Shown: positions 48,923 through 57,816 of the stretch, piece after piece
How the letters are laid out: each line of letters opens with the position of its first letter
Numbering within the stretch: the first letter of the stretch is position 1
Source of the DNA: Paraburkholderia kururiensis JCM 10599 = LMG 19447
GTDB lineage: Bacteria; Pseudomonadota; Gammaproteobacteria; Burkholderiales; Burkholderiaceae
Length of the DNA: 64,000 nucleotides
Reading direction: 5' to 3'
Assembly: GCF_003986935.1 (NCBI RefSeq)
Contig: NZ_RJZE01000029.1
Location: 1 to 64,000, forward strand
Notes under the pieces: generated by a model
What the model saw: only the letters and a program-made list of their open reading frames with translations
Databases searched by the model: none
What the model was told of the DNA's origin: nothing
Made by a program: the position numbers and the translations under genes

Positions 48923-51346
48923 TCAATGCCCCCGGAACAGGTTCATGATGTCCTGTTTCTCTTTCTCGTCGATGTGTTCGGGCGCGGGTTGCGGCTCGGC
49001 GCCGGCCGCCGCGCTGGCTTGCGCGTCGAGCGCTTCCTGGCTCACGCCTACCGTGGAAATGAAGCCGTGTCCCGGCGTGAATCCGTCAAAATACAGTTCG
49101 TCGCCCAGCGTCACGACGCCGTCCGGCATCGGCATCTTGTAGGGCGGCACGCCCTTCAGCATGCGGCTCATGTAATCGATCCAGACCGGTAGCGCGAGGC
49201 CGCCACCCGTTTCGCGGTCACCCAGGCTGCGTGGATTGTCGTAGCCGATCCACGCCACGGCCGCCAGCGTGTGCTGGTAGCCCGTGAACCAGGCGTCGCG
49301 CGAATCGTTCGTCGTGCCTGTCTTGCCGGCGAGGTCCGTGCGGCCCAACACGTTCGATCTCGCGCCTGTACCGTGCTGCGCCACGCTCTGCAAGAGGCTG
49401 TTCATCACGTATGCGTTGCGCGCGTCGATGGCGCGCGGCGCGTTTTGTTCGGCGATGAGCGGTTGTGCGTGCGCGACCACCACGCCGCGTTGATCTGTCA
49501 CCTCGGCGATCAGATACGGATTGATGCGGTAGCCGCCGTTGGCGAACACCGAGATGCCGCTCGCCATCTGGAGCGGCGTGACGAGACCCGCGCCCAGCGC
49601 CATGGGCAGGTACGCGGGATGGCGCTCGGCATCGAAGCCGAAGCGCGTGATGTACTGCTGCGCGTACTTCGTGCCGATGTAGTTGAGGATGCGGATGGAC
49701 ACGAGGTTCTTCGACTTCTGCAGCGCCGTGCGCATCGTCATGGGACCGTCGAAGCCGCCGCCGTAGTTCTTCGGCTCCCACGCTTCGCCACCCGGCGTGG
49801 TGGCGGGAAAGAAGAGCGGCGCGTCGTTGATGATGGTGGCCGGTCCCAATCCCTTTTCCAGCGACGCCGAGTAGATGAACGGCTTGAAGCTGGAGCCGGG
49901 CTGGCGCCAGGCCTGCGTCACGTGGTTGAACTTGTTCTTGTTGAAGTCGAACCCGCCCACGAGCGCGCGAATCGCGCCGTCCTGCGGCACAACAGAAACG
50001 AGCGCGCCTTCCACTTGCGGCAACTGCGTGATCGACCACTTGCCGCCGTCGTCACGCACGAGCCGGATGATGGCGCCCGGCCGGATGCGCGAATTGGGTT
50101 GTGCCCGCGGGCCGAGTGCGTACTGCGCGAAGCGCAGGCCGTCTCCTTCGATGGTGGCCGTGTTGCCGTCGATGAACGTTGCCTGCACCTGCTTCGGGCT
50201 GGCCGACGTGACCACCGCGGCAATGATCTCGCCGTTGTCGGGATGTTCGAGCAGCGCGTCGTCGATTTCCTGTTCGCGTTCGCTCGCCTCCTGAGGCAGA
50301 TCGACGAACGCCTCGGGGCCGCGATAGCCGTGACGCCGTTCGTAGTCCATCAATCCCTTACGGACGGCGCGATACGCGGCGTCCTGTGCAGCGGAATCGA
50401 TCGTGGTCACGACGTTCAGGCCGCGCGTATAGGCCTCTTCGTGGTACTGCGCGTACATCATCTGCCGCACCATTTCCGCGACGTACTCGGCATGCACGCT
50501 GAATTCGCGAGCCACGCCCTTCACCACGAGCGGTTGCTTCACGGCGTCGTCGTACTGCTGCCGCGTGATGTAGTTGAGTTCGAGCATGCGCTGCAGGATG
50601 TATTCCTGGCGCACCTTCGCCCGCTTGGGATTCACGACCGGGTTGTAGGCAGACGGCGCTTTCGGCAGGCCCGCCAGCATGGCCGCTTCGGCAAGCGTGA
50701 GATCCTTCATGTCCTTGCCGAAATAGACGTGCGCCGCACTCGCAAAACCGTAAGCGCGCTGACCCAGATAGATCTGGTTCATGTAGACCTCCAGAATCTG
50801 GTCCTTGGTCAGCTTCGTTTCGATCTTGTACGCAAGCATCATCTCGTAGATCTTGCGCGTGTAGGTCTTCTCGCTGGAGAGGAAGAAATTGCGCGCCACC
50901 TGCATGGTGATGGTGCTCGCGCCCTGCGTGGCATGACCGTTCGTGAGGGCGACGATGCCCGCCCGCGCAATGCCGGTGAGGTCCACGCCGCCGTGCTCGT
51001 AGAAGCGCGCGTCTTCGATGGCGAGAATCGCTTTCTTCAGGTGGTCGGGCACGTCCTGGATCCGCACGATGTCGCGCCGTTCTTCACCAAATTCGCCGAT
51101 CAGCACGTGGTCTGCGGTGTAGATGCGCAGCGGCACCTTCGGCCGGTAGTCGGTGAGCGCTTCGAGCGAGGGCAGGTTGGGTGCCGCCACGACGAGCCCG
51201 TAGCCGATCACGAGCGCCACGCCCACAATGCCGGCCGCGACGAGCCCTACGAAGCCGAGCAGCAACCTTGCCCAAAGAGGGCGCTTAGGGGCTTTCTGTG
51301 TGGGCGGTGGGGCGGCGTTGTCGGGCGTAGGGGATGGGGATTGCAT
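48923..51346 (-). CDS. mrcA: penicillin-binding protein 1A
   Basis: This bifunctional peptidoglycan synthase has 807 residues. An N-terminal proline-rich cytoplasmic tail and one membrane anchor (about 24-55) lead into a GT51 glycosyltransferase domain with catalytic EDARFYEHGGVD (Glu111). The PBP1A OB-like insertion and a transpeptidase domain with the SxxK in GSSFKPFIYSASL and KTGTTNDSRDAWFTGY follow. It is divergent from the pilM block across 248 bases with no recognised gene, typical of pseudomonads and Burkholderia, where ponA/mrcA faces pilM. Confidence 0.96.
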   Translation of the reverse strand: MQSPSPTPDNAAPPPTQKAPKRPLWARLLLGFVGLVAAGIVGVALVIGYGLVVAAPNLPSLEALTDYRPKVPLRIYTADHVLIGEFGEERRDIVRIQDVPDHLKKAILAIEDARFYEHGGVDLTGIARAGIVALTNGHATQGASTITMQVARNFFLSSEKTYTRKIYEMMLAYKIETKLTKDQILEVYMNQIYLGQRAYGFASAAHVYFGKDMKDLTLAEAAMLAGLPKAPSAYNPVVNPKRAKVRQEYILQRMLELNYITRQQYDDAVKQPLVVKGVAREFSVHAEYVAEMVRQMMYAQYHEEAYTRGLNVVTTIDSAAQDAAYRAVRKGLMDYERRHGYRGPEAFVDLPQEASEREQEIDDALLEHPDNGEIIAAVVTSASPKQVQATFIDGNTATIEGDGLRFAQYALGPRAQPNSRIRPGAIIRLVRDDGGKWSITQLPQVEGALVSVVPQDGAIRALVGGFDFNKNKFNHVTQAWRQPGSSFKPFIYSASLEKGLGPATIINDAPLFFPATTPGGEAWEPKNYGGGFDGPMTMRTALQKSKNLVSIRILNYIGTKYAQQYITRFGFDAERHPAYLPMALGAGLVTPLQMASGISVFANGGYRINPYLIAEVTDQRGVVVAHAQPLIAEQNAPRAIDARNAYVMNSLLQSVAQHGTGARSNVLGRTDLAGKTGTTNDSRDAWFTGYQHTLAAVAWIGYDNPRSLGDRETGGGLALPVWIDYMSRMLKGVPPYKMPMPDGVVTLGDELYFDGFTPGHGFISTVGVSQEALDAQASAAAGAEPQPAPEHIDEKEKQDIMNLFRGH

Positions 51347-51594
51347 GGGGACACCAGAAAAACAGTCCCGCGATTATAGCCGCCGGGGTAGGGCGCCTTT
51401 CGGCTCGCTTACGTCCGTTCGGCTCTTCGCGGGACAACGGCACCACTGTAGCGTCCCTGTGCGTGCCCGGATAGGCGTTGCACGCCGCGTTGGCCATCCG
51501 GCCGAATGTCGGGTCATGCTCGCGATTCGCACAATCTCCTCCAACGATCGCACGCGAATGGTTCGCGGCGACGTGCAGGCGAGGAGGAGGCGCA

Positions 51595-52605
51595 ATGTCG
51601 CTGAGGAATGCGTGGCAACTGTCGGTTCGCCGGTTCGGCGCCGGTATCGATCTCAATGCCCAGGGCGTAAGGTGCGCCGTGTTGAGCCGGCGTCTGCGCA
51701 GCACGGGTCCGGTGCGGATCGAATGGCTGGCCGCGTGGCCGTTGGTCTCCGGCGCAGTGGCGGGCGCCGAGATTTTTGATCGCACCGCGGTGAGCACCGT
51801 GCTGCGCGCGGCGTTTGCCCAGATGCCGGCCTGGTGCGCCGCCCAGGCCATGCGATGCGCGATGGCCATACCGGCCTCGGCTACGTTCTCGGCGTCCATG
51901 CCGATGGGGCAACTCGCGGCAAATGGCGAGCAGGAGGCGGGCCTTCTTCCCATGGGGCCGGCGTGGACGGCGTTCGAGCCCGCCGTGCTGGCCGAGGCCG
52001 AGCGCGTGGCCGGCCTCGAGCGCGACGCACTGGCGGTGGACTGGTTCGTCGACGAATCGCTGCATCACGTTGCGGACGGCGGGCCGGGCGGGCATTACGT
52101 GACCCTTGCCGCGGCATCGCGCCACCATCTCGAGGCGCGCCTGGAATGTGCCGCCGCGGCGGGTTTCACGCTTCACGCGCTGGACGGCGAACCGCACGCG
52201 GCATTGCGCGCCATGCGGCACGCCGCGAAAGTCGAGTTGCAGCCGTATGAACCCTACGCGGCCCTCTGGGTGGGCGGCGACGGCGTCTATGGATGGCGCG
52301 TGGTCGATGGTCTCGTGGCCTGCGAAATCCGCTATCCCGCGCTCGAATACCCGGACTTCGTCGATGCTCTGCGCGAGCTTTCAAAGGGCGCGGCAGTGCG
52401 ATGCGCGCTGCTGTCCGGCGATCTGCAACTGCTTGTGAGCGCGGGATTTTCACTCGCCGACGTGGGCGACGTGCTGGGCTGCCCGGTATTGCCGTTCGAG
52501 TGCTCGGCCTTGGCCGATGGCACGCGGCCGCTTGTTCCCGAACTGCTGCACGAGCCGGCATGCGCGGTGGCAGTCGGCCTTGCCTTGCGCGGCGTCATGG
52601 AGTGA
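51595..52605 (+). CDS. pilM: PilM-like pilus assembly protein
   Basis: This is a 336-residue cytoplasmic actin-like protein of the PilM/HofM type. In type IV pilus systems PilM binds the PilN N-terminus and nucleotide. I start at ATG 51595 behind GAGGAGGAGG. The N-terminal FGAGIDLNAQGVRCAVLS aligns with the usual GIDIGSxxVK phosphate motif but has lost the glycine-serine pair. ALWVGGDG (223-230) replaces the usual DIG-type second motif. The C-terminal AVAVGLALRG is conserved. Identification rests on these motifs and on the pilM-N-O-Q-aroK context. Nucleotide binding may be lost. Confidence 0.82.
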   Translation: MSLRNAWQLSVRRFGAGIDLNAQGVRCAVLSRRLRSTGPVRIEWLAAWPLVSGAVAGAEIFDRTAVSTVLRAAFAQMPAWCAAQAMRCAMAIPASATFSASMPMGQLAANGEQEAGLLPMGPAWTAFEPAVLAEAERVAGLERDALAVDWFVDESLHHVADGGPGGHYVTLAAASRHHLEARLECAAAAGFTLHALDGEPHAALRAMRHAAKVELQPYEPYAALWVGGDGVYGWRVVDGLVACEIRYPALEYPDFVDALRELSKGAAVRCALLSGDLQLLVSAGFSLADVGDVLGCPVLPFECSALADGTRPLVPELLHEPACAVAVGLALRGVME

Positions 52606-52609
52606 CGCC

Positions 52610-53308
52610 ATGAACGTGAATGCAATCACGCGCGCCCAACTGCGCGCCGAGCGCGGGACCGCATGGATGGGCGGCTTCAATTTGCTGCCTTGGCGGCGAG
52701 CTCAGATGCGTCGTGCGCGCCGGCGTTGTCTGCTCGGCTGGGCATGCGCGGCGGCATTGGGCGGCGCAGGGGTAATTGCGCTGGGCGGCTGGCAGGTCTT
52801 CGAGCGGATGCGTGTGGACGCGCAACGGGCCGAAATGGAACGCTCGCTTGCGGCGATGGCGGGACCGCTTGCCGAGCACGATCGTCTGGCGCGGCGTATT
52901 GCCGGGCAGCGCGAACGCGACGAACGCGCAGTCGCAATGGGCGCATCGCTCGCGCATCTGTTGGACTTTCTTGCCGCATTGAGCCGCGAAGCTTCAGCGG
53001 AAGTCGCGGTGCAGCGGCTCGTGCAGCACGACGGCGAAATCGTGGTGACCGGTGAGGCGCGCGATCACGCTGCATCAGCCGAATGGCTGGAGCGGCTACG
53101 CGATCTGGAAGGCGTGCGCTCGGTATCGGTGAGCGAGTTGAAGCGCGCGGAGCCTGGGCCGACGCCTCGTGCCGGCACGCAACCGCGCGAGACCGTGCAG
53201 TTCACCGCCACGGTGCGATGGGACGATGCGCCCGGCACGCCGGGCGAGGCACAACGTTCGCAGCGACCAGTCGCTTCCCACGAGAACGAATTGCGGGGGC
53301 GGATATGA
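52610..53308 (+). CDS. pilN: PilN-like pilus assembly protein
   Basis: This is a 232-residue bitopic inner-membrane protein. The N-terminal NLLPWRR motif (24-30), used by PilN family proteins to bind PilM, is followed by a membrane helix (about 41-62), a charged coiled-coil-like region and a periplasmic ferredoxin-like domain. The start is four bases after pilM. The stop overlaps the next gene by ATGA. A later Met (20) would place the NLLPWR motif nearer the N-terminus and is an alternative start. Confidence 0.82.
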   Translation: MNVNAITRAQLRAERGTAWMGGFNLLPWRRAQMRRARRRCLLGWACAAALGGAGVIALGGWQVFERMRVDAQRAEMERSLAAMAGPLAEHDRLARRIAGQRERDERAVAMGASLAHLLDFLAALSREASAEVAVQRLVQHDGEIVVTGEARDHAASAEWLERLRDLEGVRSVSVSELKRAEPGPTPRAGTQPRETVQFTATVRWDDAPGTPGEAQRSQRPVASHENELRGRI

Positions 53309-54225
53309 GCGGCGTCGGCACGCGGTTTCCGTACGGTCTGGGTGAAGCACGCGCAGGCCATGCGTCATGGACGGGAGCGTGGGCCCGGCTGGAGACCTGG
53401 AGCGCATGGCAGCGCTTCGGCGTGGCCGTGCTGGTTGCCGCATTGACGTTCGTAGCCGGCGCGAGAGCGTGGACGAGCGAAGACATGACCGGCATCGACG
53501 CGGCGCGCGCTGCGCTTGCCGACGCGCAATCGCGCTTTGACGACGCCCGCGACGGCGTCGCGCATCTGACCGAACTGCGGAGCCTCGCGCACGGCCTGCC
53601 CGACTTGAATGAAGGCGGCAAGCGTGGGTCGTTTGCGGCGGACGCACGCACGGTCTCGGCGCTCGCGGCGGCAGCGGGCATGGTGCTCTTCGGTCTCGAA
53701 CCGGGGGCGGAGAGCGGATCGGCGACGGATGCAATGCGTTCCATCAAGCTCTCCGCGCAGGCGGATTTTTCGCAGCTGATGGATTTCCTGCAAGCACTCC
53801 AGACCTTGCCAACCCTCGTCGTGCCCATCGAATTGACGGTGAAGCGCAATGCCGACTCACTGCATATCGAGGCGCTGCTGCGTGTCTACGATGGCTTGCG
53901 TGCGCCGGAGGCGATGCGCGAGGCAACTCGCGACCGAGCCGCCGACCTGCTTTCGCTCGACCCCGACGAAACGTTCCAGCGCTATCTCGCCGACCCGTTC
54001 GCCGTGGATCGTTCCGATGCTGCCGACGACGCGGTGCGTCTCACCGGGCTGCTGCGCGATCGCAGGCGCGCACTGGCACTCGTGGAAACGTCGAATGGCG
54101 CATTGGACGTGACTGCGGGCGAAAGTCTTCTCGGCGAGCAGGTGGTCGGCGTGGGCGACACCGGCCTCACGCTTGCGAGCGACAGCGGTACGCGCGAACT
54201 CTTATTGCAGGAGGTGGCGCGATGA
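53305..54225 (+). CDS. PilO-PilP fusion-like pilus assembly protein
   Basis: This is a 306-residue protein with a short cytoplasmic segment, one membrane helix (37-53), a coiled coil (about 58-95) and a PilO-like periplasmic domain to about 197. After a linker there is a PilP/GspC-type domain (about 228-306) that begins ADPFAVD and continues VRLTGLLRDRRRALAL and LLGEQVVGVGDTGLTL. Normally PilO and PilP are separate, and PilP is a lipoprotein. Here no lipobox precedes the PilP part. It overlaps pilN and pilQ by ATGA on each side, so the four genes are translationally linked. PilP binds the secretin, so the fusion would tie the inner-membrane platform directly to PilQ. Confidence 0.72.
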   Translation: MSGVGTRFPYGLGEARAGHASWTGAWARLETWSAWQRFGVAVLVAALTFVAGARAWTSEDMTGIDAARAALADAQSRFDDARDGVAHLTELRSLAHGLPDLNEGGKRGSFAADARTVSALAAAAGMVLFGLEPGAESGSATDAMRSIKLSAQADFSQLMDFLQALQTLPTLVVPIELTVKRNADSLHIEALLRVYDGLRAPEAMREATRDRAADLLSLDPDETFQRYLADPFAVDRSDAADDAVRLTGLLRDRRRALALVETSNGALDVTAGESLLGEQVVGVGDTGLTLASDSGTRELLLQEVAR

Positions 54226-55931
54226 GGCTACGCGATCGCATTACCGTTGGCGTCTGCTGTGCGTGGCTTGCAGCAGGCGCTGCACACGCCGCGCTGCCAC
54301 CTCTACCGCAATGGGCGCGAAGCGACGGGCCCGTCGCAACGTACGACGACGTCCCACCGCTACCTGCCAGCTTCGCGGATGACGTCTACGGCGCGCGAGG
54401 CAGGGAGGCTCGCACCGCGACGCGCATGCTCAAGAATCCGTTCGTTTCCGAAGGCTCCGGCAGCTTGCCCGGCAGTGCCGATACACAAGACGACGCGACC
54501 TATGCCTTCTCCGCCTCTCCGGATCCGCAACTGCCGGAAGACGGAGCGCCCTTCGACGCAGACGCAGACCGGGACAACGCACGTGCTCAACGGTCCGGCA
54601 CGGCATCACGCCCTGCGGACCGCGAAAGCCTGCAAACCAGCATGCTGGAAGGACCGCCGATTCCGCTGGCCGCCGAACAGCGGCTATCGACCGGCGGCCC
54701 GACCTCCAGCGACGCCGGCCTTCCGCCGGATCGCCCCATCACGCTGGATTTCCGTCATGCCGAACTCGGCGCCGTGCTACACGCGTTCGCGAAGTTCACC
54801 GGACTCAACATCGTGGCGTCCGACCGCGTGCGCGGCGAAGTGACGTTGCGCTTCGACAATGTCCCGTGGCGGGCCGCGTTCGATACCCTGCTCGACCTTC
54901 AGGGGCTCGCCATGGAGCGCCACGGCAACATCGTCTGGGTGGTCCCGGCCGCGGACCTCGCCGCGCGCGAGCGGCGGCGCTTCGAAGCCCATGCCCGCGC
55001 CGCGGAACTCGAACCGCTCGTGAGCCGCACCTTCGAATTGCACTACGCCCGCGCCGACGAGCTTCGCCGCCTGTTCACCGGCTCAGGCGCCCAACGCGTG
55101 CTCTCGAAGCGCGGCACCGTCATGGCCGACGCCCGCACGAACCTGCTCTTCGTAACGGACCTGCAGGGGCGACTCGATCAGCTTGCCGAACTCGTCCGGC
55201 GCCTTGACCAGCCGTCGCGGCAAGTGCTGATCGAAGCGCGCATCGTGGAAGGCGAACAAGGTCTGTCGCGCAATCTCGGAGTGAAGCTCGCGATGTCGGC
55301 GAGAAACGATGCGCCGTCCACGGGACTGCATGGCGGCACGGAGGGCACGCTGCTGAATCTCGGCGCCTCGGCGCTTTCGGGCTTCGACGCCGCGAATATC
55401 GGCATGACGCTGCTCGCGGCGCGTGCAACGCGGCTGCTCGATGTGGAGTTGAGCGCGCTCGAGGCCGAGGGCCGCGGACACGTGGTGTCCAGCCCGCGCG
55501 TGGTGACCGCGGACCGGATGAAGGCCATCGTGGAGCAGGGTACGGAACTGCCTTATCAGGCCAAGGTGGGGCAGGGCGTGTCCGGCGTCCAGTTTCGTCG
55601 TGCGAGCCTGAAACTGGAGGTCGAACCGCGTATCACGCCCGACGGCCGGGTGATTCTCGACCTCGACGTGGCGAAGGACAGTGTCGGCGAGCAGACCACA
55701 TCGGGCCCCGCTATCAACACGAAGCACGTGCAGACGCGTGTCGAAGTGGAGGACGGCGGCACGGTTACCATTGGGGGTATCGACGCCACCGACGAGCGCC
55801 TCGATGTGACTCGCGTGCCGCTCCTGGGCAAAATACCGGTTTTGGGCGCACTTTTTCGTCACCGCGCGCAGCGCAATCAGCGCAGCGAACTCGTTGTCTT
55901 CATTACGCCGCATGTTGTGCAGACGAATTGA
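54222..55931 (+). CDS. pilQ: type IV pilus secretin PilQ
   Basis: This is a 569-residue outer-membrane secretin. The signal peptide (about 1-24, ending AAGAAHA) is followed by a low-complexity region to about 165. A secretin/TonB-type N0 domain follows (ITLDFRHAELGAVLHAFAKF, about 173-240), then an N1 domain (RTFELHYARADELRRLF), then the secretin core with SSPRVVTADRMKAIVEQGTE and the C-terminal VPLLGKIPVLGALFRH. No AMIN domain is visible, so it is shorter than the 700-residue enterobacterial and pseudomonad PilQ. It is downstream of the PilO-PilP fusion and upstream of aroK. Confidence 0.88.
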   Translation: MRLRDRITVGVCCAWLAAGAAHAALPPLPQWARSDGPVATYDDVPPLPASFADDVYGARGREARTATRMLKNPFVSEGSGSLPGSADTQDDATYAFSASPDPQLPEDGAPFDADADRDNARAQRSGTASRPADRESLQTSMLEGPPIPLAAEQRLSTGGPTSSDAGLPPDRPITLDFRHAELGAVLHAFAKFTGLNIVASDRVRGEVTLRFDNVPWRAAFDTLLDLQGLAMERHGNIVWVVPAADLAARERRRFEAHARAAELEPLVSRTFELHYARADELRRLFTGSGAQRVLSKRGTVMADARTNLLFVTDLQGRLDQLAELVRRLDQPSRQVLIEARIVEGEQGLSRNLGVKLAMSARNDAPSTGLHGGTEGTLLNLGASALSGFDAANIGMTLLAARATRLLDVELSALEAEGRGHVVSSPRVVTADRMKAIVEQGTELPYQAKVGQGVSGVQFRRASLKLEVEPRITPDGRVILDLDVAKDSVGEQTTSGPAINTKHVQTRVEVEDGGTVTIGGIDATDERLDVTRVPLLGKIPVLGALFRHRAQRNQRSELVVFITPHVVQTN

Positions 55932-56091
55932 GCGGCGGCGCGACGTGCATTTGCGGCCGAAACCCCATACCCGGCTGCCGCCTGCGGCACGGGCGGGACG
56001 GCCCTGCCGGCCTTGCCCGCAGGCTCGACAAGGCAGTCGCTTTGCCAGTAAGCTGCGGCACGAACCATACCGGATTGACCAGAGGAAACCG

Positions 56092-56643
56092 TTGCAACCG
56101 CGGGACGCACACGCCAATGTATTTTTCGTAGGGCTCATGGGGGCGGGGAAGACCACCGTGGGCCGGGCGGTGGCGCGCCGTCTGGAGCGGCCTTTCTTCG
56201 ATTCGGATCATGAAATCGAGGCACGCACCGGCGCCCGCATTCCCCTGATCTTCGAACTGGAAGGCGAAGCGGGCTTCCGCGACCGCGAAGCGCAAGTGAT
56301 CGCAGACCTCACCAGTCGCGAAAACATCGTGCTGGCCACCGGCGGTGGCGCCGTGTTGCGTCCCGAGAATCGCGAATTGCTCAAGAGCCGCGGCATTGTT
56401 GTCTATCTGCGCGCGAATCCGCACGACCTGTGGTTGCGTACCCGCCGCGACAAGAACCGTCCGCTGCTGCAGACCGAAGACCCGAAAGCACGTCTCGAAG
56501 CGCTGTACGAAGTGCGCGACCCGCTCTATCGCGAATGCGCCAATTTCGTCATCGAGACAGGGCGGCCTTCCGTCAACGGGCTCGTCAACATGGTGCTGAT
56601 GCAGCTGGAGATGGCGGGCGTGGCCCGCAGCACTGCGTCATGA
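56092..56643 (+). CDS. aroK: shikimate kinase
   Basis: This is a 183-residue enzyme phosphorylating shikimate. I start at TTG 56092 (MQPRDAHANVFFVG) because AGAGG at 56081-56085 precedes it and the upstream frame overlaps pilQ. P-loop GLMGAGKTTVG is at about 15-25. The shikimate-site motif FFDSDHEIE and the glycine motif ATGGGAVLRPENR follow. The unit aroK-aroB follows the pil genes, the known order in many proteobacteria. Confidence 0.95.
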   Translation: MQPRDAHANVFFVGLMGAGKTTVGRAVARRLERPFFDSDHEIEARTGARIPLIFELEGEAGFRDREAQVIADLTSRENIVLATGGGAVLRPENRELLKSRGIVVYLRANPHDLWLRTRRDKNRPLLQTEDPKARLEALYEVRDPLYRECANFVIETGRPSVNGLVNMVLMQLEMAGVARSTAS

Positions 56644-56668
56644 GCCCTCGTCATCCATAATGGCCAGC

Positions 56669-57751
56669 ATGATTACAGTTAACGTCGACCTGGGCGAGCG
56701 CGCCTATCCCATCCATATCGGGGCCAATCTGCTCGGACGTACCGAGTTGTTCGCTCCGCACATCGCCGGCGCAGCCGTCACCATCGTCACCAACACGACG
56801 GTCGATCCGCTCTACGGCGAGACGTTGCGGCGCGCACTTGCCCCGCTCGGCAAGCAGGTTTCCACCGTGGTGCTGCCCGACGGCGAGGCGCACAAGAACT
56901 GGGAAACGCTGAACCAGATCTTCGACGCGCTGCTCGGCGCACGGGCCGACCGCAAGACCACGCTCATCGCGCTGGGCGGCGGCGTGACCGGCGACATGAC
57001 CGGCTTCGCGGCCGCGTGCTACATGCGTGGCGTGCCGTTCATCCAGGTGCCGACCACCCTGCTTTCGCAGGTGGATTCGTCGGTGGGCGGCAAGACGGGC
57101 ATCAACCATCCGCTCGGCAAGAACATGATCGGCGCGTTCTACCAGCCGCAGGCCGTGATCGCGGATATCGGGACGCTGCGCACGCTGCCGCAACGCGAAC
57201 TGGCCGCCGGCGTGGCCGAGGTCATCAAGACTGGTGCCATTGCAGATGCCGCGTTCTTCGAGTGGATCGAAAGCAACGTCGAAGCGCTCAATCGTTGCGA
57301 GCCCGAAGCGCTTGCGTATGCGGTGAAGCGGTCGTGCGAAATCAAGGCGTCCGTGGTCGCCGCGGACGAGCGCGAAGGTGGCCTGCGCGCCATCCTCAAT
57401 TTCGGGCATACGTTCGGCCATGCGATCGAGGCAGGTCTGGGCTACGGCGAATGGCTGCACGGCGAGGCCGTGGGTTGCGGCATGGTGATGGCGGCTGATC
57501 TCTCGGTACGTCTCGGCTATCTCGACGAGGCGTCGCGTCAGCGCATCGTTCGCGTGGTGGAGGCTGCGCATTTGCCCACGCAGGCGCCCGCGCTCGGCGA
57601 AGCGCGCTACATGCAACTGATGCAGGTCGACAAGAAGGCCGAAGCCGGCGCGATCAAATTCATCCTGTTGAAGCGTTTCGGTGAGACGCTGATCACCCGC
57701 GCGCCCGATGAGGCCGTTCACGCTACGCTCGCCGCAACGGTAGCCGCCTGA
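56669..57751 (+). CDS. aroB: 3-dehydroquinate synthase
   Basis: This 360-residue enzyme converts DAHP to 3-dehydroquinate, the second step of the shikimate pathway. The NAD-binding stretch LGGGVTGDMTGFAAACYMRG is clear. The active-site GKTGINHPLGKNMIG and the zinc-site LNFGHTFGHAIE follow. I start at MITVNVDLGERAYPIHIG. An in-frame ATG nine bases earlier is possible, and neither has a clear ribosome-binding site. It lies 25 bases after aroK. Confidence 0.95.
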   Translation: MITVNVDLGERAYPIHIGANLLGRTELFAPHIAGAAVTIVTNTTVDPLYGETLRRALAPLGKQVSTVVLPDGEAHKNWETLNQIFDALLGARADRKTTLIALGGGVTGDMTGFAAACYMRGVPFIQVPTTLLSQVDSSVGGKTGINHPLGKNMIGAFYQPQAVIADIGTLRTLPQRELAAGVAEVIKTGAIADAAFFEWIESNVEALNRCEPEALAYAVKRSCEIKASVVAADEREGGLRAILNFGHTFGHAIEAGLGYGEWLHGEAVGCGMVMAADLSVRLGYLDEASRQRIVRVVEAAHLPTQAPALGEARYMQLMQVDKKAEAGAIKFILLKRFGETLITRAPDEAVHATLAATVAA

Positions 57752-57816
57752 TACGGGCGCGGTCTGCCGAAGGCGGGACCGCAAGGTTCGCGACGGCGCA
57801 ACAACTGGAGGAGCCG

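Noticed and set aside
48901..48924. Hairpin GAACGCGCGA/TCGCGCGTTC overlapping the mrcA stop
   Set aside because: The 10-bp stem is perfect but has no T-run on either strand, and GC-rich repeats of CG are common here. It may be a weak terminator between cyaY and mrcA, but I do not call it.
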